The notes: generated by a model not told the origin, from the letters alone. Positions 1 to 9,607 are shown, numbered from the stretch's first letter. The stretch is DNA of 64,000 nucleotides from Fibrella forsythiae (GCF_017353175.1 NZ_JAFMYW010000001.1:558001-622000); one strand, 5' to 3'. Program-made: numbers and translations.

Positions 1-1590
1 ACCGAACACGCGCCGTCCGTTCTGCTCCTTCATCAGCCAGACGATGGGCTTGTCGATTTCACGGTCGCCTACGTCAACATTTCCCTTCCAGATGAAGCGC
101 TTGGGAATGATGAACTCGATCTTGTTCTGATCCATCAACTCGAAGAGCACCGGGAAATTCTTGGCCTGGTAATTCCCCGCAATCATCATCTCGAACTGCC
201 CCAGCGCCAAGGCCCGTTTAGCCACCAGCGAGCCGCCCTCGATCTGGCTATAGGCCGCCCCCTGGGTCATGTTGTAGTACGCTTTATCACTCCAGATGAT
301 ATTGCCATGGTAGAGCAGGCTCCGCATAAAGACCTGAAAGCGCGTGCTGCGCGGATTGAGCGGCCGGTTGTTGCCCGTTGCCGGATCGTATTCACCCTCT
401 CCCCCTTTATCGGGATTTCCCATCGATTCGGCCTCGGTCTCATCGCGGTACCAGCCACACAGGCGTATACCTTCCAGGCCCGGCCGGATATCAACGGTAC
501 CTTTGGGGTAAGGCATAGTGCCGGGCGTCTGGTTACCGTCGTAGGCAATGGGCGTATTGCACAGCCAGCGCCAGTCGCACAGGATCTTCTCCATTTCTTC
601 GTACCACATCTGAAGCCAGTACAGGGGTTCGTAGGAATACACGATGCTCTGCACGCCAAAGTTGGTCACCCGGTCGGTGGGGTAGTTCATGACCACGAGC
701 TTAGGCTTACCCGATTCATCCAGCTTGATACTGCCGTCGCTGTTTTTCTGCCACAGGCTCCGGTCGTCGAAGGTGCGGCGGGCGTACTGATCGCGCCCCA
801 CGAAGGCCCCATGCGTTCGATAGTACGTAACAACCGGGTTTGCGTTAATCTCGAAGTTGCCCGAAGAGCCGAACCACTCCGACCCGCTGTAGCGCATGTA
901 TATATCGCCATCCTGCCGGTTCTTGATGTAGGAGACGATGTTGGCCAGGCTTCCCCCGTACTGGAAGATTTTGGCGTTATCGCCCGCGTCGACAATACCC
1001 TGAAACAGGCCTAGATTCGCCTGCCGGGTGAACAACTCCATCCGCTCGGGCGACGTTGGATCGGCGAACGTTTCAATATCGAAGCCCACCATGCCGAGTC
1101 CGTTTCCCCGTCCGGCCAGGTACGTTCGACGACCAATCTCGAAATAGATACTACCGTCATCGCTGGTCACCGCCCGGTTGTTTCCGTAGGCCGCTACGTG
1201 CACCTTCCGCGGGTCAGAATCAGGCATCGACGCCGCCCAGGCCTGCGCCGCGCCCTTGGCATCCGCATCGTGCAGCATCCGGTAGCGTTTGCTGATGGGC
1301 AAATTGAGGCGATCAACAATGATGTCGCGCTCCAGATGCGTAAACCCGGCGTTAGTTAGTCGCCGGGCATTTTCGGCGGCCGAACTGGTAAACGGTACAC
1401 CGAAGCCCATAATGAACGGGCGTGAGGTTGGAATCGTCCAGCCCGACGGAAACCGGCTAACCAGCAGCGTGTTCTTGGCCAGTTGCGGGGTGAAAGCGAA
1501 AAAATTGCCCTGTGGCAAGGGCGCGGTCTGTTTTTGCGCGCTGGCTAGCCCGGCGGTCAGTAGAAGAAGAAAAAGAAATAGCCGTTTCAT
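1..1590 (-). CDS. Secreted phage-associated protein of unknown function, C-terminus cut by window edge
   Basis: An open frame runs from an ATG at 1590 off the left edge, giving at least 530 residues without a stop. The N-terminus is a clear secretory signal peptide: two basic residues, a run of leucines, then A-S-A-Q, the usual cleavage context in Bacteroidota. The mature part is rich in aromatic and charged residues (for example WYEEMEKILCDWRWLC) and looks like a globular protein, but I do not recognise the family. It is the last visible gene of the late unit that starts at 9262 and follows the stop of the 106-residue gene after 10 bp. It could be a tail-tip accessory or a virion-associated enzyme. 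The coding call is firm; the function is unknown. Confidence 0.8.
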   Translation of the reverse strand, partial: MKRLFLFLLLLTAGLASAQKQTAPLPQGNFFAFTPQLAKNTLLVSRFPSGWTIPTSRPFIMGFGVPFTSSAAENARRLTNAGFTHLERDIIVDRLNLPISKRYRMLHDADAKGAAQAWAASMPDSDPRKVHVAAYGNNRAVTSDDGSIYFEIGRRTYLAGRGNGLGMVGFDIETFADPTSPERMELFTRQANLGLFQGIVDAGDNAKIFQYGGSLANIVSYIKNRQDGDIYMRYSGSEWFGSSGNFEINANPVVTYYRTHGAFVGRDQYARRTFDDRSLWQKNSDGSIKLDESGKPKLVVMNYPTDRVTNFGVQSIVYSYEPLYWLQMWYEEMEKILCDWRWLCNTPIAYDGNQTPGTMPYPKGTVDIRPGLEGIRLCGWYRDETEAESMGNPDKGGEGEYDPATGNNRPLNPRSTRFQVFMRSLLYHGNIIWSDKAYYNMTQGAAYSQIEGGSLVAKRALALGQFEMMIAGNYQAKNFPVLFELMDQNKIEFIIPKRFIWKGNVDVGDREIDKPIVWLMKEQNGRRVFG

Positions 1591-1600
1591 GATAGTCAGT

Positions 1601-1921
1601 TTATAGTAGTGGAGCAGAATCGGTAACGAATGGATTTCCGTCGAAGCCAGTGCCGGTTTCAGGCGTCGCCAGCGTACCCGGCGCGCGCCCTTCGGCCGTA
1701 CTGGCCGTGGTGCCCGGCGCGGTGGTTTCCACCTGAATATTGGATACCTGACTAACCGGGTAGGAAACGGCCGTTGGATTGAGCCGAAACCATGCCTGAC
1801 AGGCTGCCTGCGTAGGCAGGTCCGAGGGAACAAAGCGGACGTTGGCCGCCGTCAGCGCGGGGCGGGGGTCAGTATCTTTACCCAAAAAACAGGCGTATCC
1901 GCGCAGATTTAGAATGGCCAT
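1601..1921 (-). CDS. Small protein resembling a segment of its upstream neighbour
   Basis: A 106-residue protein of unknown function. Its start overlaps the stop of the upstream gene by one base (TAATG at 1923-1919), so translation is probably coupled. There is no signal peptide. Residues 18-58 resemble a stretch of the upstream 741-residue protein: both contain a D-x-x-P-x-PALTA-x-NV-x-FV segment followed about 25 residues later by a V-S-N-[IV] segment. This suggests a duplicated domain. The C-terminal third is low-complexity, rich in T, A, G and P. The position between two tail-tip genes suggests a virion accessory role, which is inference. Confidence 0.7.
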   Translation of the reverse strand: MAILNLRGYACFLGKDTDPRPALTAANVRFVPSDLPTQAACQAWFRLNPTAVSYPVSQVSNIQVETTAPGTTASTAEGRAPGTLATPETGTGFDGNPFVTDSAPLL

Positions 1922-4146
1922 TAGCTGGAATAGGGAAGGGTGTCAACGATGTTGATCTGAACCGGATTTTGAATACCCCCACAATCAAACCAGCGCCCCT
2001 GTGCCAGGTTGTCGGATGAGGTCAGCATTTCGGTCGTGGTGTAGTTGGTCGTATGGGCCTCGTCAGGCGTAGGTACGTTGACGATATCGGTCTGCATACC
2101 CCGCTGGATACACAGCTGGGCAATAGCTTTTGCCGAGCCAAAGGACATCTCATTGTTTGCCTGCCCAAAACACAGCCCAGCCGCTCCCCGTAACCGGTAT
2201 TCATTGATTTTGTCAGCTACCTCTGAGGCGTTTTTAGCGCTTGCATTGCTAGTGTAAGCGCCATCGACTACCCAGTTGGTATCTGACTCAATGAGCATTT
2301 TGGCGGTTGCCGGCTTATTGGAACGGATCAAATCAGCTTGTAGCCCCGCAAACGCGTAATAGTCTGGGTTGACCTTAACGATCTGGGATTTTGCTGACAT
2401 CCGTTTCCAGTTACCAACGCCCGGATTCACCGCCCCCGCGCCGGTGATGAGACCATAGTCGTCGCCAATGGGGCAGCTTGGTACAATGGCATGAATCAGG
2501 TCCGAAACCCATTGCTTGAAAAACATATAGGTTTCCTGCCGGTAGACGTACCATTTGACGCCGAGTGCTCCCTGAAACGAATCCATGCCCAGGTAATGCC
2601 CCGGTGCCGGTGGATTGCTGGTCGTACCCATTCTGGTTTTGAAATCCGCAACCACGCCATCGCTGTAATCGCCCAGATGCAGAGCTCCATTATCGCCAAT
2701 TTCAGCAGGCCAGCCATCCTCCTGTCTGCCCGTATAGGTGTAATTGATGCCAAAACACACCCCATCCTCAATGTCCTGTTTGAAGTCATTGGCAATCTTT
2801 TTGACATACATTTCAGCGTAATACCAAGGGTTGTTGGTATCCGTAGAGCCACCGGCCACGTACTGCCGCAGAAGATCCAGTCGGGGCGAAGCCGAGCCGG
2901 AACCACCAATCGCCCCCGTATTGAAGCGAACCACGTTGTCGGGCGTAACGATCGTATCGCCATTGCCCACGTTTTCCCGCGCAAAATGGAAGCGTACGCC
3001 GTAGCGTTTACCCGCTGCGCGAATACCGGCCTGCTGATTGCGATACATGACGTGTCGCCGCCATGTCGTCCGGTTTTCCTGATAGTGGCTCCACGGGATT
3101 AGTATCAGGAATTTATTGCCCGGCCATTCGGGGATATAGGCGTTTTTGTACTCACTGCCTCTACTGTAGGCAACCGTTCCGTATTGATCGTTGGGGTATA
3201 CACCGCCGACGGCCTGACCTGGGCCATCCTCGTTCATCAGGTTGTAAATGAGACTAAACTGGGTCCAGCCGCTTATTGTAGGCACCAGGGGGCGTACGTT
3301 ACTGACGGCCAATCGGGTATAGGTCGTAACGCCGCCAGCCCGCACTCGGTCAACAGCGGCCCCAATTGCCTCATTGTCTACCCGGTCTACAAAGTAGACG
3401 TTACTAGCCGTTAGGGCTGGCTCCGGCGTTCCATCAGGAGCATTGAATAAGGCAAATCCCGTATGCGCGCTCCCGCCCCAATCAAAGAGCAGCGGGCCAC
3501 TACCAATACGCTGAGCACGTGAGGTAGACTGTTCGTCCGGCGTCGTCACCGTAAACGTGAACGGGCCTGCGAAAACCTGAATCTGATTCCCTGAATCACC
3601 AACGGCCAGTTCAGGCCCGTTGGCCGTCACCTCAATGCTTTCCGAATAAAGAACCGCCAAGCTGGCGTCCAGAATCTGGACGGCGTATGTACCGCCTGGA
3701 ATGGGGTCATGCAGGGCGGCATAGTGCGGCTTGGCCGTAACGGGAATCAGCCCGTCGCGGCCGTACCCGTCGGCGGCATACACCATTTTTTTAGCCGTCG
3801 CATCAACGGCGGCCGTATTACCAGTTGCCACCACCCGGCTGTAGAGCGTCTGGTCCGCCGCCCCATTACCCGGCCCGTCGGTGAAGGTGGAGAGACTGCC
3901 GCCGCCGTTTCCATTACCGTTCCGGCCGATGTAGAACCGAACGACACCGGGCGCAGGCTGCGAGCCACGAAGTCGGTTGACGCCCGGCATGGCCTCCTTC
4001 AGCTTGCGGTCGCGCTCGGCATCACCGGCAAACAGGGCGTTACCTTCCTCGACGCTCAGATTGTCAGCGTAGGGGTAGAAGCGATCCACTCCCTGCGGCG
4101 CGTAGGTGTTGCCAACTTTTTTGTTTCGGACTAGAATGTGGTTCAT
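1921..4146 (-). CDS. Large tail-tip protein, possibly glycosidase-like
   Basis: A 741-residue protein without a signal peptide. The first third has short glycine-rich and beta-rich segments. The middle (about residues 330-650) contains many aromatic, histidine and acidic residues in stretches such as FLILIPWSHYQENRTTW and RFHFARENVGNGDTI, reminiscent of a TIM-barrel glycoside hydrolase, although no catalytic signature can be assigned. It lies in the late tail unit between an Ig/FN3-rich protein and a small paralogous protein, starting 2 bp after the upstream stop. A role in binding or degrading host surface glycans fits the place and composition. That role is inference; the coding call is strong. 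Confidence 0.8.
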   Translation of the reverse strand: MNHILVRNKKVGNTYAPQGVDRFYPYADNLSVEEGNALFAGDAERDRKLKEAMPGVNRLRGSQPAPGVVRFYIGRNGNGNGGGSLSTFTDGPGNGAADQTLYSRVVATGNTAAVDATAKKMVYAADGYGRDGLIPVTAKPHYAALHDPIPGGTYAVQILDASLAVLYSESIEVTANGPELAVGDSGNQIQVFAGPFTFTVTTPDEQSTSRAQRIGSGPLLFDWGGSAHTGFALFNAPDGTPEPALTASNVYFVDRVDNEAIGAAVDRVRAGGVTTYTRLAVSNVRPLVPTISGWTQFSLIYNLMNEDGPGQAVGGVYPNDQYGTVAYSRGSEYKNAYIPEWPGNKFLILIPWSHYQENRTTWRRHVMYRNQQAGIRAAGKRYGVRFHFARENVGNGDTIVTPDNVVRFNTGAIGGSGSASPRLDLLRQYVAGGSTDTNNPWYYAEMYVKKIANDFKQDIEDGVCFGINYTYTGRQEDGWPAEIGDNGALHLGDYSDGVVADFKTRMGTTSNPPAPGHYLGMDSFQGALGVKWYVYRQETYMFFKQWVSDLIHAIVPSCPIGDDYGLITGAGAVNPGVGNWKRMSAKSQIVKVNPDYYAFAGLQADLIRSNKPATAKMLIESDTNWVVDGAYTSNASAKNASEVADKINEYRLRGAAGLCFGQANNEMSFGSAKAIAQLCIQRGMQTDIVNVPTPDEAHTTNYTTTEMLTSSDNLAQGRWFDCGGIQNPVQINIVDTLPYSS

Positions 4147-4148
4147 AC

Positions 4149-6887
4149 TTAGCTTTCGGCAAGGGGGGGAAGCGGTTCGGTTTTGCTGGCCACGGTCCAG
4201 TCGTAATAATTCTCCAGCCAGAAGCCGTAGACGGCGTAAGTGGCCGGGTTGCGGGCTACCTGCAGATGCAGGTAGTAGTTGCTCACTCCCCCCGGCGGTT
4301 GGGCGTAGGTACCCGTTCCCGGATTAGTACTCTTATTGGAATAAATCTCAATGATTGTCGTCGTGCTGTTGAGCAGCGCCAGCGCATCGGCGTAATACGG
4401 ACTCCGGTTACGCAGGCGGTCGGTGTGGTGACGGATCAGCCCCCGCTGCGAGATAGTTACTTCGGCCTCCAGCACCCAGTCGGTGCCACCCAGGGAGCGA
4501 AGCCGGCCGCGCACCTGGGTGATGGTTGGCAAGCTGATCATGAACAGCTGGGTGGCGCTGGTGGTCAGCCCCGACGTATTAGTCGCCGAATAGGTAGCGC
4601 CGATCTGGCCCGACGTTTCGGCGTAACCCGACACTTTACGCGTGGCGGCCTCGAAACTCAGACCTTCGGGCATATCCGTCAAAGAATACGTCAGGGTCTG
4701 ATTCTGCGGGTCGGTGAAGGCCGGTAAGACCGTCTCGAAATACGGGGCATCGGCCCCCAGATTGAGCGTAGGCAAGGCCGGGGCCACCGGCGGCAACACC
4801 TGCGGCGCGCGAATGGTCCAGTAGAAACTAGCCATCGTCGTGGCCCCTTTCGTATCGGTGGCCGCGTACTGCATCGTATACGCCACATCGGCCGACCCCG
4901 AACCGGTTGGCGTACCCGACACCGTGCGGGTACTCGCCGTAAACGCCAGGCCGGGAGGCAAACCCGATGGCATGGCATAGGTCAACCCGTCGCCGTCGGG
5001 ATCGGTGAAAGCCGGTAAGACAATAGTGATCGCCGTACCCCGGTAGCTGAGCCGGTCAATCACCGCAGGGGCTACCGGCGCACGGTTGGCGGGAACACCG
5101 ATGGTAATCCGCAGCGACCCCACCGAGGAAGCGCCGTGCGAATCCGTAGCGGTCACGGTAACGGTCAATATGCCCGAGGCACTCGGCGTACCACTGATTT
5201 TTTTGGCACCTGCATCGTAGGCAAGCCCCTGCCCCAGGCCGGTCAGCGCGATCGTTACCGCATCGCCGTCCGGATCGCCAATGGCCGGTAAGGAATAAGC
5301 AAACGCAAGGCCTACCGTTGCCGACTGATCAGCCAGCGCAGGCATAACCGGCGGGCGGTTAGCTGGGGTTTCCGGCGTTAAGGTGGCCTCGTTGGAGTAG
5401 TCCGATTCGCCCTGTTTGTTGCCCGCCAGCACCCGGAACAGGTACGTTACACCCGCGCCATTGACCTTTAGATCGGGCGTTGAGAAGCCCGTATCGCCAC
5501 CGAGCAGGTCCACGAGTTTCTGCCACTCGCCCCCCTGCGGCTTAAACTCAACGCGCTGATAGTCGGCGTTGGTGGCGTTGACCACCCAGTTGAGTGAGAC
5601 AACAGCGTTTGTCCGGGAAGCGCGTAGCGCCGACGGTGCCAGTGGTTTGGTGGGCACATCGACCAGCGTAACGGTGACCGACTGCTGATCGACCAAAACG
5701 GTACCCAGGTACAGTTCAACCTTGACGGTAATTTTGCCCGTCAATACGTCGGTCCCACCGGGACGCGGGAAAATCCAGGCGGGTAACACGCTTGGCCCGG
5801 CGTTGATGTCGGGAATTTTCCAGCCGTGCCATGAACCGTCGGCCAGTTCAACATACAACGCAATCCGGTCGTAGTCTTCCCGCGTCGGTACGTTAACAGT
5901 ATGGTCGCGGATCAACACCCCGATATTGGCGTTAGTGGCGGGCAACTGCGCCTGTGAGTTGTTCGTTAACCCACCCAGCCGAACCGGCGGTTGCCCTTCA
6001 CCGCCCAAAAAGACGTCGTAGATGAACGTATTGAAACGCACGGATACTTCATCCGACCACGGACTAACCCCGTAACTATTGGTGGCCCGTACACGGTAGG
6101 TTTTCGTTACCGCGTACCCAATCTGGCTAATATTGGTTGATTGGCTGCGTGCCGCCAAACTGGCCTCCGCACCCCAGGTACCGTCGGCGTTTTTTACCTG
6201 CACTTCCACCCTCGTTTCGCGCCCATCCGCCAGCCGCCAGATCATCACCGCATCGGTGCCGGTGCCCACTTTGGCAATGGATACCGACGTTGGTTTGCCC
6301 GGTGCCAGATTGCCCGCTTGGGTTGGGTCAGGTTCGTAGTGGGCAATAATCTCGTAGTCGGCCGTCGTATCGACCGGAACCGGCTCGTAATGGGCAATGA
6401 TCTCGTAATCGGCCACGGCGTTACCGCTCAGCAGTTCGCTCAGTCGCTCGATTGACAGGCTGGAAACCCCGTCCACCATCTGCCCCTTGTACTCGACCCG
6501 CGTTTTGACCAGTACGTGTGACGCATCGATGGTATCCGGGAAAGCATACGCCATATACCCGCCCGTCAGCACAGGCAGGCTGGTATCGTTGCCCTGCGCC
6601 GTTACCGCGCGCAAATCAGGTGTTGGTGTGTAATTTTCGTCGGTCGGGTCACGCTTGAAGGGCTCGCCAATCTGAAGATTACCTGAATCACTAACCACGA
6701 ACTCAAAGCCATACTCCTCCCCCGCCGATTCGGCATCGTAGAAAATCCGGTACGTGGCCGCCGGAAAACCGACCTGCCCATCGGGAGCCGTAGCAACCGG
6801 GCCGCTCAGGTACGTCGACTGGCCGTCGTACCGGTAGCGGTCGTTCGCTTTGGGCTGAGTAACCTCAACGGTGAGTAGGTGTCGCAT
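4149..6887 (-). CDS. Tail-associated protein with FN3 and putative Ig (He_PIG-like) domains
   Basis: A 912-residue protein. Residues about 195-290 and 420-510 look like fibronectin type III domains (P-x-x-P-S openings, Y-x-x-R-V-x-A-x-N near the end). Residues about 515-800 hold three tandem units of the putative-Ig type, each with an F-x-D-P-x-G or Q-type turn followed by G-L-x-[FY]-x-A-x-x-[KR]-x-[IV]-S-G. An 11-residue unit ADYEIIAHYEP occurs twice close together near residue 165. Such domains are common in phage tail fibres and hub extensions that contact carbohydrates. The start codon overlaps the upstream stop by one base (TGATG at 6889-6885), indicating coupled translation with the hub-like gene. 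There is no signal peptide. Confidence 0.85.
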   Translation of the reverse strand: MRHLLTVEVTQPKANDRYRYDGQSTYLSGPVATAPDGQVGFPAATYRIFYDAESAGEEYGFEFVVSDSGNLQIGEPFKRDPTDENYTPTPDLRAVTAQGNDTSLPVLTGGYMAYAFPDTIDASHVLVKTRVEYKGQMVDGVSSLSIERLSELLSGNAVADYEIIAHYEPVPVDTTADYEIIAHYEPDPTQAGNLAPGKPTSVSIAKVGTGTDAVMIWRLADGRETRVEVQVKNADGTWGAEASLAARSQSTNISQIGYAVTKTYRVRATNSYGVSPWSDEVSVRFNTFIYDVFLGGEGQPPVRLGGLTNNSQAQLPATNANIGVLIRDHTVNVPTREDYDRIALYVELADGSWHGWKIPDINAGPSVLPAWIFPRPGGTDVLTGKITVKVELYLGTVLVDQQSVTVTLVDVPTKPLAPSALRASRTNAVVSLNWVVNATNADYQRVEFKPQGGEWQKLVDLLGGDTGFSTPDLKVNGAGVTYLFRVLAGNKQGESDYSNEATLTPETPANRPPVMPALADQSATVGLAFAYSLPAIGDPDGDAVTIALTGLGQGLAYDAGAKKISGTPSASGILTVTVTATDSHGASSVGSLRITIGVPANRAPVAPAVIDRLSYRGTAITIVLPAFTDPDGDGLTYAMPSGLPPGLAFTASTRTVSGTPTGSGSADVAYTMQYAATDTKGATTMASFYWTIRAPQVLPPVAPALPTLNLGADAPYFETVLPAFTDPQNQTLTYSLTDMPEGLSFEAATRKVSGYAETSGQIGATYSATNTSGLTTSATQLFMISLPTITQVRGRLRSLGGTDWVLEAEVTISQRGLIRHHTDRLRNRSPYYADALALLNSTTTIIEIYSNKSTNPGTGTYAQPPGGVSNYYLHLQVARNPATYAVYGFWLENYYDWTVASKTEPLPPLAES

Positions 6888-9262
6888 CAGACTTCGTTGG
6901 CTTTACGGACAAGTGGAGAGAGTTCAAGAATGGTGGCCGTGCCGCGCTTTACGCTCAGGCGCGGAGCCTGCACGGTTTCGGCGGGCGTATCAACGGGTAT
7001 GACGCTGTTGAGCCACAGAATCGGGCCGGTGTACTTGGGCAGGGGTTTGAAAGGCAGAAAGCCGCCGCCGTTGTCAGTCGGGGGCTTCGTCTTGGGCGGG
7101 CTTGGCGTGGTATCCGTGTAATCGACCCCGCCCACCGTTTCGGGCGTAAAGGGTATCTCGCCACCCTCAACCAGGTAGGCGCCGGCCAGCAAGCCCAGCG
7201 CCGTACGCCGGATTTCCAGCGCCGACGTGTCCCAGAGACCCTCCGCTACCGCATAGCTCCAGCGCACGAGTTGCACCCTTGCCGACCCCGCCCAGTCGGT
7301 GAACCGAACGAGCGTGAGCGGCCCAAACGGTAGTTCGCCAACCAGCGCGCCATCGAAACGCTGACAGGTAACAGCGGTCTGAGCGGCCCGTTCGGTGGCA
7401 CACCACAGGGCCAGCGGCCCACCCAACCCGTTTGCCTGATCGGGCTTATCGAATCCGAAGGCGCCGGTGTAGCCGGTTCCGGCCTGATCGCGCATCAACA
7501 GCCCCGTATCGGTATCGCCGATGGGGGCGAACGTCGCATCGGCGTACTTAAGGGTGATGGGGTCGCCATCGTCCCGTTTCAGATTCGAGGCCGGAATAAT
7601 TTGGTTGGTGACCGTGTAGCGTCGGCCGGTGTAAGCATTTTCAACCTGCGCGATCAGCACCGTTTCGGCGTATTCAATCCAGCGTTCCGATGCCTGCGCG
7701 CCGGGCAGGGCGTTAGCCTGAGAGAAACCAATTTCGTAGTACAGAATCTGCGAGGCCTGCATGCCCACGACCGAGAATGCGTTCAGGGCCACATCGAAGT
7801 CGGCCCACTCGGTGCGGGTCGTCACTACGTTACCCACCCGGTTGACGTTTTCGATCTCGATACCGTACAACTCATACCGGGGAGGATTGTAGAGCCAGGT
7901 ACCGTCCTCGTTAAGCAGAAACTTATCGGGACCGGTGCCCGAAAACAGTTTCTTATCCACCACTGCCCACACGACGATTTTGGCCGCCCGTGTATTTTTT
8001 AGCCGAAACTTACCCCGTAGCCGCAGCGCACCTACCGACCGCGTGCCAGCCGGGAAAACGACCCGTTTCTTCAGGCCGATGGGCTGGTAGGTCAGGCCCA
8101 GTTCGTTGGTACCGGCCCCGTCGATGTGCAGCCGGAACGGATTGTCGGGCTTGCCATCACCCAGGCGAGAAAACAGCGTATGCGCCGGGTCGTACTTCTC
8201 CCAGCCCGCTGGCAGATTGCCGTCCAGCGCCGAAAAATCCCCGTTATCGAGCAGCGACTTGGGTTTCCCCCACGTCTGCTCGACGCTCACAACCGGCGTA
8301 AGTGGCTGAGGCTCGGTCTTCGAACCGCCCGCTACGCGGAGCGTGTAGCCCGGACCAGCTGGTACGGTAAACGAGAGAATACGCCGCGTTGGCCCGTTCG
8401 TACCATCGGGATTGTCGGCTGGCAGTGGATAGTCGCGTACGTAAACATCCTCAGCGCCTGGCAGGGGCAATTGACCCGGCGGCATCCAGCCACCCGCCAG
8501 TTCGTTGACGCGCACGAACCACCAGCGGCCGCCCCATTGGAGCAGGACCGCATCCATTTCCTTGCAAAACTCATCCAGTACAGCGAACGCGCTGGGCGGA
8601 TCTTCCCCTGCGGGCCGGAACGCTTCGCCGTTGTTGAAGAGCCTAGCCAGTGGGTCTTTGCCGTCGGGGTTGATCCGGTCGTTGATGGGCGTCAGGTTGC
8701 AGATACTCGACAGCGGTAACGAGAGGCCGGTTTGCGCCAGCAGGCCTTCTATTAAACGAAGCCGCGAGATTGGGCCGACGGGGTACGTACCGGCCAGCGT
8801 CACAACGGGCCTGTTCTTGAGCGTCGATAGGCCACACGAGGCCGTGAAGGTCACCTCGTGCGAAATCGAATCGTACTCTTCCGTTCCGGCGGCTGCCACC
8901 AGCAAGCCCCGGAAAAGCGGCTCTACCTGGCTAATGGAGACAATCTCATCAAGCCAGACCTGTACCTCGCGATCATTGTTGGGGTAGACCGCCGCGGGTG
9001 ACCAGTGCGGCTGAGTGACCAGCGTCACCGATAGCCTTTGCGGCAGCACTTCCCCGAAGCGGATATCGCGCGTGTCTTTCCCCTCGATCAATACCGGCGA
9101 TTCGGTGCCAACGACCGATACAACAGCCGGAGCCGAGGTCGCCTCACGTAGAAACCGGAGTCGATACTGCCGCGCAGGCGGCTCAACCGACGTTGGCAAC
9201 AAATTAATGTAGCCACGGGGCGGTATCGACCAGAAGGTGAGTTCGAGAAACGGAAACAGCAT
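6887..9262 (-). CDS. Tail tip / baseplate hub-like structural protein
   Basis: A 791-residue protein, first gene of a late transcription unit. No single family motif is obvious, but the N-terminal 250 residues (beta-rich, with FLELTFWSIPPRGYIN and later AVLDEFCKEMDAVLLQWGGR) look like the D3-type hub or tail-tip proteins found after the tape measure in siphoviruses, where a C-x-E-x-[DN] segment precedes a W-rich hairpin. It is followed with coupled starts by the FN3/Ig protein and the 741-residue protein, consistent with a tail-tip complex. The ATG at 9262 lies 22 nt downstream of the conserved late promoter box at 9288-9283. The structural role is likely; the hub assignment is inference. Confidence 0.75.
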   Translation of the reverse strand: MLFPFLELTFWSIPPRGYINLLPTSVEPPARQYRLRFLREATSAPAVVSVVGTESPVLIEGKDTRDIRFGEVLPQRLSVTLVTQPHWSPAAVYPNNDREVQVWLDEIVSISQVEPLFRGLLVAAAGTEEYDSISHEVTFTASCGLSTLKNRPVVTLAGTYPVGPISRLRLIEGLLAQTGLSLPLSSICNLTPINDRINPDGKDPLARLFNNGEAFRPAGEDPPSAFAVLDEFCKEMDAVLLQWGGRWWFVRVNELAGGWMPPGQLPLPGAEDVYVRDYPLPADNPDGTNGPTRRILSFTVPAGPGYTLRVAGGSKTEPQPLTPVVSVEQTWGKPKSLLDNGDFSALDGNLPAGWEKYDPAHTLFSRLGDGKPDNPFRLHIDGAGTNELGLTYQPIGLKKRVVFPAGTRSVGALRLRGKFRLKNTRAAKIVVWAVVDKKLFSGTGPDKFLLNEDGTWLYNPPRYELYGIEIENVNRVGNVVTTRTEWADFDVALNAFSVVGMQASQILYYEIGFSQANALPGAQASERWIEYAETVLIAQVENAYTGRRYTVTNQIIPASNLKRDDGDPITLKYADATFAPIGDTDTGLLMRDQAGTGYTGAFGFDKPDQANGLGGPLALWCATERAAQTAVTCQRFDGALVGELPFGPLTLVRFTDWAGSARVQLVRWSYAVAEGLWDTSALEIRRTALGLLAGAYLVEGGEIPFTPETVGGVDYTDTTPSPPKTKPPTDNGGGFLPFKPLPKYTGPILWLNSVIPVDTPAETVQAPRLSVKRGTATILELSPLVRKANEV

Positions 9263-9282
9263 CAGCGCGCAGGGGAATTGCG

Positions 9283-9329
9283 CGCAAAAGTGGGCTACCC
9301 CATTCCGCCTGAGGCTAAACGCCGTTAAG
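9283..9329 (-). promoter_or_regulatory. Late promoter, copy 1: 15-bp near-palindrome + 26 bp + TTTGCG
   Basis: On the minus strand CTTAACGGCGTTTAG occupies 9329-9315 and TTTGCG occupies 9288-9283, separated by exactly 26 bases. The same arrangement and spacing occur at 16419-16373 and 43918-43872. The downstream box CACTTTTG is a near match to the Bacteroidota -7 element TAnnTTTG. At this copy the near-palindrome sits inside a wider inverted repeat, AGGCTAAA at 9312-9319 and TTTAGCCT at 9331-9338. It drives the gene at 9262. Confidence 0.75.
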
Positions 9330-9357
9330 TTTTAGCCTAATTCAGCAGCCCTAACTC

Positions 9358-9516
9358 ATGGGCTATTCTCAGCAGCGTAGCTACCGCGGTCAGACATTTG
9401 CAGATTATATCGAGAAGGGCGTTTGCATCGGGACGCTTAGGGCGGGGTTGTTTAAGATTCATGCCCCGAATGTCCCGGTTAGCGCACTTATGAAACAGGT
9501 CAGAACTCAATCATAG
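9358..9516 (+). CDS. Possible small plus-strand gene (52 aa)
   Basis: An ATG at 9358 opens a 52-codon frame ending in TAG at 9514-9516, between two minus-strand late units. The peptide (starting MGYSQQRSYRGQTFADYIEK) has a balanced, protein-like composition and no homology I recognise. It begins about 30 bp beyond the late promoter palindrome on the opposite strand, so the element could act in both directions. No TAnnTTTG box is visible upstream of it. It may be a chance frame; there is no other candidate gene in this 440-bp gap. Confidence 0.3.
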   Translation: MGYSQQRSYRGQTFADYIEKGVCIGTLRAGLFKIHAPNVPVSALMKQVRTQS

Positions 9517-9523
9517 ACCATAG

Positions 9524-9556
9524 AAAAACCCCACCAGCAGTAGCCGACAGGGTTTC
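9524..9556 (-). terminator. Intrinsic terminator of the fibre unit
   Basis: Read on the minus strand, an 11-bp stem (ACCCTGTCGGC with GCTGGTGGGGT, G-U pairs allowed; plus-strand arms 9528-9538 and 9543-9553) closes a 4-base loop and is followed by five T residues. It lies downstream of the 10061 gene and upstream of late promoter copy 1, so it would insulate the two late units. Confidence 0.7.
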
Positions 9557-9607
9557 TTTACTACTATCAAGATGAACTTAGAGCGTCAAACGCCCAGTTC
9601 ATCGAGA

